Source of the DNA: Pohlia nutans
Lineage: Eukaryota > Streptophyta > Bryopsida > Bryales > Mniaceae
DNA: 64,000 nt
Assembly (NCBI GenBank): GCA_022496805.1
Contig: CM040103.1
Location: 21,242,820-21,306,819, forward strand
Direction of reading: 5' to 3'
Shown: piece after piece, positions 41,224-54,800 of the stretch
Numbering within the stretch: the stretch's first letter is position 1
How the letters are laid out: every line of letters starts with the position of its first letter
Made by a program: the position numbers and the translations under genes
Notes under the pieces: model-generated
Database searches by the model: none
The model's input: only the letters and a program-made list of their open reading frames with translations
Told to the model about the DNA's origin: nothing

Positions 41224-41641
41224 AACTTCTTTTGAGGCTGAGGTTCATAAGAAAAAAATAAAAATAAAAAATAAAACATACAAATCTGAATTACCTTCCC
41301 CAAAATATCACAGGCCCAAACATCATCAATGACACGTCCTTAAATCGCGACAAAAAAGCTTCAAAGTATATTGATTTTTATATATATTTATATACCATAT
41401 GTACAAGACCATCTATGCATATATATGTTAAATGGCCACTTGAAGTAACTAGCTACTACGGTAGCTCTTCTTCTACACAAAAATTGAATGGATTCTAGAG
41501 GAGCCTCCTTTCATAGAAACTCCAAAGAATAGTCTCTATTCCCTCCGTTTCACCTAACTCTCTCTTTCTTTCTCTCTTTCTTCAATAGGAATACAATTTG
41601 GGAACACAGAAAATTAAATCAAAAGTAGCCATAGCCACCGT

Positions 41642-42735
41642 TCATTCTGGACGTGCAGGAATGGCTTTTGCAATGTCCAGGTTTACAAGCCTGCATGTGC
41701 CCAACAAATACTCTGGAAGCTCCTCTTCAGTGTTGGCCTGATACACACATAACCCAAAAACTTTAAAAAGTACCCAAAAAGAAAAGAAAAGAAAAATAGA
41801 AAGAAGAAGAAGAACATACAATACTAAGTTTTAAAAGTAAAAGTCACTTTTGAGATTTTCACATTATCAATGCAAATTAAGGTTGGATGTTCTAAAACCC
41901 CTAAACATACCAACCCTTTGAACAGAAGTAGATTCTAGTGTCAAAAGTAGATATTAGCATGGCTGAGATGTACATGAGGTGTACATGAGAAGACCATTGC
42001 AAGACCCAACAAATTCGACATACTTGTAGTTGGAGGCCTCTCCAATATTATTAACAGCTCCCCATCACAAGAAATTTATCGTAATTGGTAGAGAATTTAA
42101 TAGGCTTTCATATGTGAATTGGATGAAAACCATTCGAGGTAGTATGAGAAAGTTCAAATATGTTTGTGATCCAGTTTTTGGACGCTAGGACGTTTAGGGG
42201 TTAAGTGTCCAGCTACCTTAGCAAGGTCCCCATTTTTTGCGGGTGAGAAAGGAATTCCACTAATGCTATATGATATCCAGAACAAAGAGCAGCAAATTAA
42301 ATGTGAGGAAAAATACCTGAATGAGAAAAGCCAGCTCGATAACAAGTGTGCTCAAGTAACCCAACACTAAGTTTACTACACCCTTTGCTACTGAGGATGA
42401 GCCGATGTCCACATCCAACTGTTTAAAAAAAAAAACAATACCACTTATTATTATATATTTGTGAAAACCAACGCTATTAAAAAAAACCAAATAGATGACA
42501 TCTAGAATAGATCTAGATTCAAGTTACCCATACAATCACCCAATCATCCATAAGGTTCTTTAGCAGTTAGTGGAGTCCCACCCTTTTCAACAGTAGCACC
42601 GTAGAAGCTTAAACATTAAATACAATGTCTCACCCCCCAATCTTTAGCTAAAGATGATGTGACTTGCCAAACATACTGAATAGTGGCCAAGATTCTGAGG
42701 TCAACAGTAGAAGGGCTAAAGAACCTTATGTCATT

Positions 42736-42800
<65 letters not shown>

Positions 42801-45800
42801 TTTACGTGAGTTGAAAAATCACTAATTTAGTGTAATCCAAACACATGAGACATGAAATGAGATACTTCTAGATTCTATCACAATCAAAGATGATTCCATG
42901 AGGTACATCTTAAATGCAATGTTTATAATCCAAGGATAGTTTAAGTTTGTGATTGAGACATTATTATTTTCAGAACAAAAAAATTTAGAACAACTTCACA
43001 AATAACATAACATTCAGTAGCCTTCCAAGAGGGTCTCTTTTAGTTTCATCCACCTTTATATACGGAGTGACTAGTCATTTGTAATTGAATGAACTATTGA
43101 ATCAAATAAACAATTACAAAACACTGTTCAATTGTGATTGAATGAGTGCTTTCGGTTATTGTTCACCATGGTTGATTGCTCTTGCTTAATGCCACGTGTC
43201 CCCACAGCTACTGATTTGAAGTGGAATATCCCACATGATTTCATTGGGAGGATAAAATGATGTGGGATATTCCACATCATTCTGTTGGAGGGAGGCAGCA
43301 CTCACATAGGGCTACTGAATGTTATCAATGCATATTTCAAAAATGCTCTCAAAAATGGGAAACAAAACCAAAACCCAAAAAATAAATAAAATCTAATGAA
43401 ATTATTGGACTAACCTCAATGTAATGCTTGTCGACGTGGTACGTGATGTCCAAAGCTTCTCCAATGAGACAAGCCGTCTTGCCAACACTTTGCTTCACAA
43501 TCCATGAGCCCTTTGCAATGTGGGGTATGAGCTTGAAGCCCGCATTGCGGTACCGGTCATCTCCGTGTACAAAATTTTGCAGGAGAGGGAAGTCGGACAG
43601 CGGCTGCGTGATCATGTAGTACAAAACTAAAGAGTAGGTTGTGGATCCTGGAACCTGAAATGCCACAATGAAATTAAATCAGTAAATAACTTACAACAAA
43701 TCCAATTACTAAGAAATAATCACCGTCACATTTTTACCCCTAAACGTACCGATCCTTCGAACACAATTAGATGCTAGCCTCATAAATAGATATTAGCATG
43801 ACTCAAATGTACATTAGGTGTACATGAGAGGACCATTGCATGCATGAAATCTACCCAACAAATTTGACATACTTGCATTTGGAGGCCTCTCCAATATTAT
43901 CAACATCTCCCCATCACAAGAGATTTACTCTAGTTGGTAGAGAATTTAATAGACTTGAAAAAATGACTTGGATGAAAGTCATCCGAGATTGTATGAGAAA
44001 GTTACAAGACTTTAAATCCATTCGTGATCCAGTTTCTGGACGTTTAGGGGTTAAAAACTAGATTGCATTTCATTCAGTGCCTTATGCCATACCATGTTCA
44101 ATAGTGCCAAAGCCACTAAAAAGTAATCACTAACATATTAATAATTAGAAATTTAGCAACTATTTTTCATTCAAAACCTTAACATTCTATAACATCCCTT
44201 TTAACACACCATATTCAACAATGCCAAGAGCCCTAACTATTCCATTTCTTTTTACCTTTTTCATCTCAAGCAAACTCCAAAGTCATTGATTTGTTTTTGA
44301 CAAGGGAGTGCTATGCAAAGCAAATGACAATATTCTTTTTGGGTTGCATAAGTATTTTTTACTCCCTCCATTTCATAATAAGAGTCCACATTTTTTGTCA
44401 TTTTCATTTTTCCAATTTTTTCCCCTATGTTTTATTCTTCAAAATGTGAGCGCTGTCCACTTCAAACACTACATACTACTATTATAAATAGCCCAATTTT
44501 TGAGTTTTTTAAGTATTGAGATGACTTTATTGACAAAAGAAACATCGAACTGAAGCATGCCAAAAAAGTGGACTCTTATCATAGAAGATGGTTATTACCT
44601 GAATGTTGATGACAAAGAAAAACGCGTCTTCCAGTCGACCTTCTTTCTTTCTCTGTGTCAAAAAAACAACCCTTCATTAAATTAAAACTTGTACCTACAC
44701 TTATAACCACAAAAAAATCAAAATTAAAAATCTAATTTGCTGATTAAATTCTTACAGCACAACGGCCATAGAAAAACAAGCTTGTAATGTACCTGATTGG
44801 CCAAAAATAGCTGAACTGGATGCGAGGGCCGTGACGCAATGTTGTCCTCTCTCTTGTTGGACTTCAACCAATCAGCTGCCACAAATTGCATCACAGGGTC
44901 TTTTGCCACCACCTGTTTCAGAGAGCCCAAAATAATCAAACATTATGTCATTTAACCCCAAAGGACCAAGAAGCCTAAATTGGGCCTCGTGTTGTTTTTT
45001 GAACAATTTAAAGTAGATTATATGAAATTTCTTTTGTTCACATTTCTTTCCTTTTTTGAACACGTACAATGTTCTTCACTGATATACAATTTGGGTTCCA
45101 TCTGAATTATATTTTTAAAACTTGCCATTTAAAAACGATGAATCCTTTCTAACTTTAATTGCTATGATAGACGCACAATGGGTGTTGTATAAGTGAAATG
45201 GGATAATAAAATAGAATCAAGGGAACATGGCTTTGTGCATTTTTTAACAATGTTGGTTGGACAGTGTGCAGTGATTCAGCGATACCTTACATTTCTATTG
45301 GAATTGTGCAGTGGAACTGTGCGGTCATTGCCATGTCTATCAAAAGACCAGAAATATCTAACAATATATATCATACATGCACGCACACACACTCTCCACG
45401 ACACTTCCGCCGCCGGAACTGTCCTGCCAAACACTAGCACAAGTATATCTATAGAGATACCGGTAAGTATACAAAGGAGTATATTAAGTATTTTATTTTC
45501 ATGGAAAAGTACCTTTTTACGGTCCTGTAAATAGCGTTTGCCTCGGATCAAAAAGGTGCTGGCCTCCGCGGAATGCGTCGTGCTCGCCGTGCAACTATTG
45601 CTGGAGCTTTTAGGCAACGTTCCTACTTTGGCCAACAAGTCTATGTCATCTTGGACTCCACTGTCCTGGTGTGTGCGCTTTTGAGCTGCAAAAACAAAAA
45701 AAAACCAACAAAAGCTCAAGCCATATGAAAAATGAATTTCACAAGTGGAGAATTTTGTTATTTTTAAAATATAATACTCCATCCGTTTCATAATAAGAGT

Positions 45801-48800
45801 CCACATTGCTGAGATTTAAGACAAAAATAGAGCCGTGGTTGAAAGGGATGAAACACAATGGCAACTTTTGTCTCTATAGAAAGGGATGAAAAATATAGGA
45901 AGTCAACACAATGAATGTGGACTCTTAAATTGACGCAAAAAAGAAAAAGTGATTTTGGACTCTTATTATGAAAGAGACAGAGTAATAAATAAATAAAATA
46001 AAAATAAAAATAAAATCTTACTCGCACAAATACACTACTTTTTTGATACATGCATGATGCTCTCATTTGGCTTCACATGGAAGGTACACTAATTATCCCA
46101 TTTAGTAAGGGGGGTTTTATAGTGCAAGTGGGAAATCAGTGAAGGTGGTACTAAATATCATTATCAGCATGATCTATGAAAATTTCAGTGAAAATTTCAG
46201 CCCTCACTAATTTTGAGATTTTACAAAATAGTGCGTGCTTCGGGAATTAGTACCACACGCACTATTAACCCCTAAACGTCCTCACCCCTCTCCAAATTCG
46301 GCAGTTTTGCAAAGATGCATCATAAAATGCAACGCAGAGGGATATTTTGAACTTGATGTATGAATAAAAGTTGTACATTATAAATTTTAGATTCTATCCA
46401 TACGGTTGGATCTGCGATTGCTATCACCAATATTTTTGTATGAATTTTGAAACTTGAAATTGAAAATTCTTTTGTAATTTGATTACAAATAAGATATTGA
46501 CAATTTGTACATGAAATTTGTTGTGATTGGTTGAAATGTAATACTCTAAGTGTAGTGATTTTTGGAGATTTTTTGTTTGCTTAATTTTATGAGTTGACTT
46601 TTTTAAGATCACTTTTACACTGAAATCTTCCAAATTTTGGGTGAATCACTACAACATGAAATGAGACATAGAAATTTCACAAATCATCCCCTTTCTAATC
46701 GGATCACACATGCATGAAGCTAACTTCTCATAAAATATAGAATAAAAATTCCACACTGCAAAAAATCAATGATGGATGAGAAATCTGTGTTTGCTTCTGT
46801 CCATCGTCCACATTCTGGACGGTTGGACGTTTAGGGGTTAAATGGGATAATCAGTATAGTTTCCTTAAAACCGTGGCTTTCAAAAGTTTGAAAAAATAAA
46901 TCTGCAATTGACTAAACATACAAGAGCTATAGTCACAACTTACTCGTCCTCTTAAGAAGCTATAACCACAACTTCAAATATTCATAACTTATTCATACAG
47001 TATCCAAATAATACATATGGTAGTACATTAAATTCCTTGTAAAAATACCGACAAGATTCAGAAATGGGATTTTTTATTTTTATTTTTTCTGTCATGGGAA
47101 AGATGGGGTGACAAACCTGTCATTCCTTGGAAGCGCTTGACAATAGTAGCAGCTGCAGATAACTTGGGAGCGCCTCCATTCTGTGATAGGAGAGTAGTAG
47201 GAAAGGTCATGGAATCCGAAAAAGTAATGAGGAAAAAGACGAGAAGCCCATACTTGAGAGCAAGCCAACACCCCCCACCACCATCCAACCGCTACACATC
47301 ACAACAAATGCAAAATAGAAAAACAACAATCACAAACCCCACATTATTAACCCCTAAAAAGACCCAAATTAGGCCTCATCCTAAATTCTTCAAAATTTTA
47401 TTTCTTTTTTTACCACTATTGATTCCAATGATATAAAATTTAGACCCATTTATTTTTATACTATAAAATAATTTTCCTAGTTTTTGGCAACATTTTTCCT
47501 ACTTCAAACGTGACACCAAAACTATTAAAGATAGACCATTATTTTGAGAACTAAGTTAAAACATGCCAAAAACTAGGAGAGTTATTTCCAGAAAGAGGGA
47601 GCATTGATTTGTTTGTTATTTTAAAACTATGAAGATCGCCATATTCGTTTCATTGGGAATTTCCGCCATGTTGGGACTCTTTGAAATCTACAACTGGCAT
47701 AAATTCAGTGGGGGAGGGAATAGGTTAAGTGGCATAGATTTCAAAGAGTCCCAATATGGCGGAAATTCCCAATTAAACGAGTATGGCGATGAATCCTTGA
47801 TCTTTTGGGGGTTTTAACCCCTAAACGTCCCATGGGGATAGTATATAAGCTGTTGTATGATTGGGATTTTCTGCCAACAAGAAACTCAAAATTGGGATCT
47901 TAATAATCACTAGAACCGCATTGATCTAAATTCCAACTTCTTTTTTGAACTCCAACCTATTAAAGGTGTGGATCCATTCCAAATACAACCAAAATACATT
48001 GTATTCTACTGGCCGCAAAGGCAAGTTCAGACATTTAGGGGTTAAAACAAAAAGACCCAAAAAAAAAGAAAAAAAAAGAACAGAAGGAAAAGAGAAAGGC
48101 TGACCTGATCTTCGTCCGAAGTTCCTTCCAAGTCTGTGTGTTGTTGGCCAGCAGGCTCAAGCTCCAAGTCCCAGGGGGAGTCTTCGGGCACGTCAAAAAA
48201 TTCGTCCTCGGCTAATTGCCTGAACATGCTCTGCCCAAGTACAGCCTTGTCTTCTGTTAAATGCGCAGGCGGGTCGCCATTGAGCAGCACTGGAGGAATG
48301 GCCCCAGGCACCGGCCCCGGGCACCCGGCCGCCACGTTCACTCGTCTCAAGTCTGGGCCCATGGAACTCGGCATGTAGTCCGCGGGTTTCACCTTGTAAA
48401 ACTCTCTCAATGCTGAACCCAAACCAAAAAACCAATTTCAAATCATTTTTAACCCCTAAAGGACCAAGGATTCATGGTTTTTAAATGACAAATTTAGACA
48501 ATTGTATTGTGAAAAATGGGACCAAATTTTAGATCTTTGGAATTAGCGAAGAACATTGCAAGTGTCGGTCAAAAAGCAAACAAATTTGGAACAAAATGAA
48601 GTCTATATAAGACATTGATTTCGAAATGAAGTCTACATAAGACATAAGATTTCGAGTTTAAAAAAACTTGATACATGGACGTGATGAGCATGCATTTATA
48701 ACTGCAAATATCCCACTAGTTATATATATGTTGTCTGAAAACGATATTACCAAAATGAGAAGAAATGAAGCTTGAGACATCACCAAAAACCATGTTAGAA

Positions 48801-51800
48801 ATGACACCAAAATGTCACTTTGTTTGTACTAAAAAAAAAATCCTTGATTACCTGCGACCCGCTCGAGGACTTTGAGAGTAATGTCCTTGTCGCGGCAGGG
48901 GCTCCAGCAAGTACTCCAGTGCTTCCAATCCACAGTCAGGATGTGTTTCACCATACAACAGTGCGGAAACCCGCCCTGCGGCGGCAAAGGAGAGATCACA
49001 TACCCCCCACCTACAACACACAAGTTAAATTGTGGATTAATACAAGAATTGTGATATATTGAAAATTTCAAATTGAGACCCCGATTGCTCATTAAAATCA
49101 TGTCGACGTGAATTTTAACTTCACTTTTGATCTTAAAGTTATAGGAGGTGTGGAACTGCGCCAAATACAATGGAATATTGGTGTATAATACTGGTCGGAA
49201 AGGGCTCTCTGGGTTAACCCTTAAAAGGCCCTTGGGATCCCTCTCTACAACCCGTATTTAGCCTTATAATTGTTCAATTGTGGTTTAATACATGAATTGT
49301 GATATATTGTTATATATACTCCCTCCGTCCCAAAGTTGTTGTCCAACTTGTTTGCTTGGTATTTCTTTGAGCCAATTTCATTGATCATATTGTAAGAAAC
49401 ATGATTAAAAAAGGTTCCAAATTGTGTCACTAGAATGATTGAAGAACATTGCATGTGTTCATTGCAACCTAAATAAAATTAGCCACAAGGAAGTATTTTT
49501 TTGACCTACTTAAAAAAGCACTTTCAAACATGACAATAACTTTGGGACGGAGGGAGTACATATTATCGTGATTATTGATTTTACTTTGTTCTGAAAAGCA
49601 TTTGGTCATTGTTAATTTGATGAAATATACAGAATATATTATATGGCCGGAAAGAGCTTTCGGGCCGTTTCAAGGGTTGATTCACTCTGCATTATCATCC
49701 AAGTGAACTCCTTATTGTCACATCCAGCAATATCCTGTACTCATGTATCAAAGCAGTGATATACAAGAGTGTACAAAATTGTAACAGGCAACAATTGGAG
49801 ACTAAAAAGGCATGAGGCTAACCCCAAACTGCTTAAACCCGTGATTTAGCCATGCTTTTTACTTTACTCTACCTTTTTTAGAATAATTTTATCCATAATT
49901 TAGCTCAATTTATGGTGACAAAATTTGATTCAAAATTCAAACCTACAAAATGACTTTTGTGCACCCGCTCTCATTAATACAAAGTACGCAGCCAGCTGGC
50001 ACAGAGTCCAGGAGATCTCAACATAACGTACAAAACAAACAAACAACCTTCCTTAATGTATAGAAATTCCAATGGGAAGAAGAAATCATAACCCAATGTT
50101 TCGAAAGTTCTTGAGTGGATTTTCTAATGATTTTTAAGGTTCACCAACTAATTATGGGTAATGTGTCCAAGTGTAGAGCTTACTTTTGAGCCAGGCGCGC
50201 ACGAATTTCTTTCGTGGAGGGCATTTCTCATGATTCACTGACGTGTAGAGAATAACTGAAACAACAGAAAAACCAGTCTCTTTTTCTTAAGCCAAAGTGG
50301 ATGAGGAAAAGCAAAATTTGCATACAAGACAACAGATCACAGCTAAATTTTCAAAGCCATTTAATCAATTCAAATGCCCCAAAAAAATGAATCAAGAGAG
50401 AATTATAATAATAATAAAAAGAGTGCAGGAGAATTAACCATAAGAACCATCATCTTCACGTCGCCAGTAGCGATGCACAAGCAGGTCCCTTGGTTTCATG
50501 CGCCTGCATTACTTTTCTTTTCAATAACAGAAATTTTGAAAAAGAGAAAAAAAGAAAAAAATTGTACCCAAAAAATGAAAATGAAAAACATGTAGATTTC
50601 TCACATACTAATCCCTGGATTAAGATCAATAACTTCTCCTAATATAGTAATACAATGCAGGTGCACTTAACAATAAAAATTTAAATTAAATTAAATTTTC
50701 CTATTTCAAAACAACTTACAATATCATACAAGTGAAAATATATTAAGGAATTTTTTTTATGAAACAGTGATTTATCTATAGTTGTGCTAAATTATATCTT
50801 GATCAAGTTTGTTTGTCAATTTTTGCCTGTGTTAATTTTGTTTTATTTTACATCCACAAAGACCAAGAACATGATTATACAAAAAAAACTAAGAATTAAG
50901 TGTTAGCACACTCTAGTGGAATTTTATTTATTCAAACAAAGGGATCAATTCAAGGTTTATCAATTTGGTACCAAGGAAGCCAATATTTGTGGAACTGCTT
51001 GTGGACGATGTCTGAATGGCCGTCAATGTGCTCAATAACCCTCCCCTTCAAGTAGCAGAAATCCCACCTGAAAAAAATAAAAAAACAAATTAAATGTTGG
51101 ACAAGCAGCTAGTCACAAGTGTCTCTACTCCAAAATAGAAATAGAAATGTACAATTTTCATATAATCCTCAGTATAATCTCCACATTTTTTAAGTAGGTT
51201 CTATGTGGAGTTTTATTGTTCAAAATTCATTTTTAATTTGACCATATTCTTAATCCAGAAACGACCAAGAATTCATGGTTTTAAAATGACAAATTTGAAC
51301 AATCATATTTATGGAAAATCTAATTTAAATAGGACCAAATTTAGTATCACTGGAATGAGTGAAGATTATTACATATGTTGAATAAAAAATAATTAAATTT
51401 GAACAAAAGAAAATCTACACAAAACTAATGAAAGAAACATGAGGCTCCCGGGAACGTATGGTCCTTTAGGAATTAAGTTAACTGATGTAACATATGGACC
51501 CTTCTTAAATTTGACATTTTTAAAGCATGCATCCTTTTTAGTTAATACTGGTATAAATAAAAGTTTAAAATTAACTCCTTATAAAATCCTTATTGGTTAA
51601 ATATAAATAAAATTTGTAAGAAGAAAGAGTCTTACTCAGCCCGTGAGGAGCCCAAGGCCATGACAGTTTCAAATACGGACTCACAAGTAGCATGCACCAC
51701 TCCCACGGCCATTAGTGCAGGTGGGTCCTCGCCACGTATCTACACCATAAAAATAAATAAAAATGAATCCCACGAATTGAATCATGCCACGTGGCCACCA

Positions 51801-54800
51801 CCACGTACATCTTTAATTAGGAAATGTAATTTAAAAAAACTAATTATGCCAAGGGCCTCACCATGCTCTTCAGTCCATGGTGGTCAGTTGTTTCCCTGAA
51901 TAACCGCAGTCCTGAAAACAAAACAAAAAAGGACTCGTGAGCTTACAATGACACGTGTCAATACCCCTCAGGAGCCCAAATCAAGGCTCATGTTCTTTTT
52001 CAAGTAGGTCCTATGTGGACTTTCCTTTTTAAAATTATTTGTTTTTTACTAACACATGCAATGTTCTTAGTCATATAAAATTTGGTGCCATTTGAATGTT
52101 AGTTTTCACAATATGACTAATTGAATTTGTCATTTTTATAAAATTTGGTGCCATTTGAATTTTAGTTTTCACAATATGACTGATTGAATTTGTCATTTTT
52201 ATAAAATTTGGTGCCATTTGAATTCTAGTTTTCACAATATGACTGATTAAATTTGTCATTTTAAAACCGATTAAAAAATGAAAAAAAGAGTTACCATTTC
52301 TGCAGCCAAATAGAGTCCATGGTGAATCTGCTACCACATCTGGAGATGCATCCTTTGGCAGTAATGAGCCAATCCACCCTGGTAAATCTGAGACCAAAAG
52401 AAACAATAAAAAAAACAAAAAATAGTAAGTTACTTGGTTCCAATTAGCACAAATGCTTGAATGTAAAAAAAATTGACTGAAAATAGAGTTCAATTTTTGG
52501 CTCGAAAGTTTAAAACCCACCGTCAATGTTTTGAACATGAAGTAAAGCTTCCATGCATATGGTTCAAAAAAACATTGCGTTAAAGGATAACTCATTTGAA
52601 TATAAATTAATAAGAAATGAACATGGAATAAGATTTCATCCACATGGTTCAAACTGTCACTTGAAGAATAATTCTAATTAAAAAATGCAAATGATTGTGG
52701 GTTTTACAACTACACTAATTATCCCATTTAGTGAGGGAGGGTTTATAGTGTGTGGGAAATTAGTATAGGTGATACTAAAAATCATCATGATGTAAAATTA
52801 GCGTGATATGAAGATTTCAGCTACTCAGTAAAAAATTCAGCCCTCGCTAATTTTGAGATTTTACAAAATAGTGCGTGTTTCAGGAATTATTGTAGTTCTA
52901 GTAGGGTACATTAGCCTCCCAAAAAACACAAGGAGAGTGTCAATGGCCACTTTAATTAAAATCCCTCCTAATAGAGAGATATTCCATCCTAATAGAGGAA
53001 TTACCGTACCCAGTCGCTAGGGTCCAAATAATTAGTTTTGGGGGGGAAATTGTCTTCCAACAAATGCCAAAATCTGTTAATATATTTTAAGATTCTCTTT
53101 TTCACCATACAAAATAGATTTTTTTTTTTTTTTTTTTTTTTGCTAAAGATTTGGGCTTCTCTTTTGTAAAATTAATATTTTTTGAAAAGTGGAGAACAAC
53201 CTGCAAGAGTAGTTGAGTCTTCTCGGAAGAGATTGTTGCTGACAGGAGTTGAACCTCCAGAATGGTCTCTCACAAGCCCATTCCCTCTTCGCCCCGAAAG
53301 TCTGACAATCCAAAATCATCACACGGTGAACATTTCAGGGTCATCCCAAAATCAGTGTGGGTCCAAAAATACTGTGGGTTGCAAACTCTTCGTGTAAGAT
53401 TCCTTCACATTTTGTGAATTCCTTTCTTTTTGCAGTAACTTCTTAGTATCCACAGTGTTTGTACATTTTGAAAATGTGAGATCTACACATATGGTGATTG
53501 AAGTGAAAATAATTACACATAATTAACATCTAGTTGAGGTGCTAATATTCTTCATTTACCAAAGGAATACAGAATTTACCTGAAGGGGTATCTCCGTCGC
53601 CCACCCGCTGGAACAAATGGCCTATCCTTTCCTGGCAGATGAGCCTGCACTCAACAGTGACAATTTTAATCATCAAATTCCAATTTCAAATCCAATACTC
53701 AATTCTAAACTCAAAAAACGATGTGTAAAATCACCATGTTTGTAAAAATGATATGTTTCTGAACACCAAAATTGTGACATTCAAGTGCACAAAGCTCTAA
53801 AATCTAGGACAGGTATAGATCTCCATGCCATTTTCATGAATTTAAAGGCCTATCTTATTCCTGGCAGATGAGCCTGCACTCAATTATAAAAATTCTAATC
53901 ATCAAATACCACATTCAAACCTACTACAGTACCAATTCGAAACTCAAAAAAATAATGTGTAAAATCACCATATTCATTAAAATGGCATGTTTCTGAACAC
54001 CAAAACTGTGACATTCAAGTGGACAGAGCTCTAAAATCTAGGACAGGCATAGATCTGAGGCTCTGAAGTGCCGTGCCATTTTAATGAATATAAATGCCTA
54101 TCTTATTCACTCAATGGTGACAATTCTAATCAACAAATTCCAAATTCAAACCCACTACAGTACCAATTCTAAACTCAAAAAATGATGTGCAAAAATAAAT
54201 GTTCATTAAAAATGGCAAGTTTCTGAACACCAGAACTGTGACATTCAAATGCACAAAGCTCTAAAATCTAGGACAGGTATAGATCTGAGTTTCTGAAGTG
54301 CCATGCCATTTTAATGAATATAAAGGCCTATCTTATTCCTGGCAGATGAGCACCCACTCAATTGTGAAAATTCTAATCATCAAATGCCAAACTCAATTCT
54401 AAACTAGAAAATGATGTGTAAAAATATAAGAAAGGTTATATTCATTCCCATAAAAACTGAGTGGTTTTCAGTTTCCAAACAGAAAGAAATTATGTATATG
54501 TGCAATAATGGCAGATGAGCCAGCACTCAGTTAAATTCAAAGCCAAATTTGGGAAGTGAAATGTAATAAAATAATTTTTAATGAAAAAATTTGAAAGAAA
54601 TATTTTGATACCTGCTCAGCTGCTTCCTTGAAGGCTTCCATCCATTTGGCAGCCTCTTCGGAGCTTCGTGCTCCAAACTTGAGCTTGTCTTCATGATTGT
54701 AAGAGTCGTAGATGGTGAACACAAACAGAGTTCGCCCATGAATGTTCTCTCGCCCATGATCAGCTACTCTCGTGTAAGGGTCTATAGTTCCACTTTTGAT

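Larger units (their letters stand above)
36391..41641. other. Intergenic repeat block between MCM6 and EDR2-like 3' ends
   Basis: No gene is seen. The block contains TTAA elements (starts at 36522 and 40001; an interrupted one at 38489-39714), MITEs at 36987-37376 and 38670-39340, and three TA-family elements (37479-37780, 40637-40850, 41049-41223). A short direct duplication of CATCACTTTAATCCTTTAACG lies at about 36680-36730. Confidence 0.6.

Noticed and set aside
45193..45534. 113-aa plus-strand ORF
   Set aside because: It overlaps exon 14 of the EDR2-like gene and its intron on the opposite strand, with no coding signature.
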